In this document: piece by piece, positions 63,787 through 64,000 of the stretch
Numbering within the stretch: the stretch's first letter is position 1
Layout of the letters: every line of letters starts with the position of its first letter
Assembly (NCBI GenBank): GCA_017858255.1
Contig: JAFMBV010000006.1
Span: 1 to 64,000, forward strand
DNA: 64,000 nt
Source: Bacteriovoracaceae bacterium
GTDB taxonomy: Bacteria > Bdellovibrionota > Bacteriovoracia > Bacteriovoracales > Bacteriovoracaceae
Direction: 5' to 3'
Position numbers and translations under genes: made by a program
The notes under the pieces: generated by a model
The model's database searches: none
Seen by the model: the letters and a program-made list of their open reading frames with translations, nothing else
Told to the model about the DNA's origin: nothing

Positions 63787-64000
63787 AAGGTGATTGGTTA
63801 AAACTTATAAGACCTCTCGGTATTACTCTTCTTATTTTGATTGTCTTAGAGATCTTTTCTACGGCCTTGGTGCCGATGCTTGGTCTAACAAAGTATCGTA
63901 TACCTTTTAATATCCTTATTATTCTCTACTTAGGTTTTAAGTTGGAGACTCCTTATACTTCGCTTTTAATCTTTGTCCTTCAATATACCCATTCCTTCTT
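63783..64000 (+). CDS. mreD: MreD-like membrane protein (3' end cut off)
   Basis: The ATG at 63783 overlaps the mreC stop. The first 72 codons code for hydrophobic helices (ITLLILIVLEIFSTA, IPFNILIILYLGFKL) with the usual MreD N-terminal layout, and the frame is still open at the window edge. Identified mainly by position after mreC. Confidence 0.75.
   Translation, partial: MKGDWLKLIRPLGITLLILIVLEIFSTALVPMLGLTKYRIPFNILIILYLGFKLETPYTSLLIFVLQYTHSF

Overview
The window is a contiguous stretch of a bacterial chromosome that is moderately AT-rich and densely packed with genes. It looks like a flagellated Gram-negative from the Bdellovibrionota, most likely the Bacteriovorax/Halobacteriovorax side. 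That placement is an inference from gene content: a periplasmic-flagellum-era operon order, many secreted hydrolases and lipoproteins, archaic chaperone-usher pili, a rodZ/mre cell-shape set and a one-subunit glycyl-tRNA synthetase. A 16S or marker-gene search would settle it. I see no tRNA, rRNA, CRISPR array, prophage or insertion sequence.

Layout. 1-4.9 kb: an lptF/G-type permease cut by the window edge, then on the minus strand a PilF-like TPR lipoprotein with rodZ behind its own promoter, and a TrmA/RlmD-family RNA methyltransferase. 5-8.8 kb: a Trk/Ktr potassium uptake pair followed by a membrane HAMP-PAS protein without an output domain. 8.8-10.6 kb: lepA (EF4), which is broken into two reading frames. 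10.6-16.6 kb: two proteins of little or no known role, then a tightly coupled operon of ugd, a nitrilase, a small protein kinase, a PP2C phosphatase and a tail-anchored protein. 16.6-24.3 kb: nfu, a glycosyltransferase and rsmE on the minus strand; an unknown gene overlapping recO, an MsbA-like ABC exporter, a secreted trypsin-like protease and glyS. 24.3-34.6 kb: ppdK, a beta-lactamase-fold hydrolase, a large lipoprotein with a Fic domain and a possible ADP-ribosyltransferase domain, mpl, a possible SleB-like wall hydrolase and metK with a terminator.

35-52.2 kb is the flagellar region: an NtrC-type sigma-54 activator, a long structured leader, a large TPR protein, a degenerate sigma-54-activator-like protein, then flgB-flgC-fliE-fliF-fliG-fliH-fliI-fliJ-motE-like-fliK-flgD-flbE-like-flgE, closed by a strong terminator. 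52.4-58.3 kb: a PilZ membrane protein and an archaic chaperone-usher pilus operon with a convincing sigma-54 promoter and a terminator hairpin just after the major pilin gene. 58.4-64 kb: a Tat-exported intradiol dioxygenase-like protein, a secreted YiiX-type papain-like enzyme, a ferredoxin, a PpiD-like folding factor, mreC and the start of mreD.

The most interesting items are the Fic/ART-like lipoprotein, the lepA lesion (consistent with a 10-nt deletion between AAGC repeats), the kinase/phosphatase/tail-anchor module, the sigma-54-driven pilus with its intercistronic hairpin, and the degenerate sigma-54-activator relative at the head of the flagellar operon.
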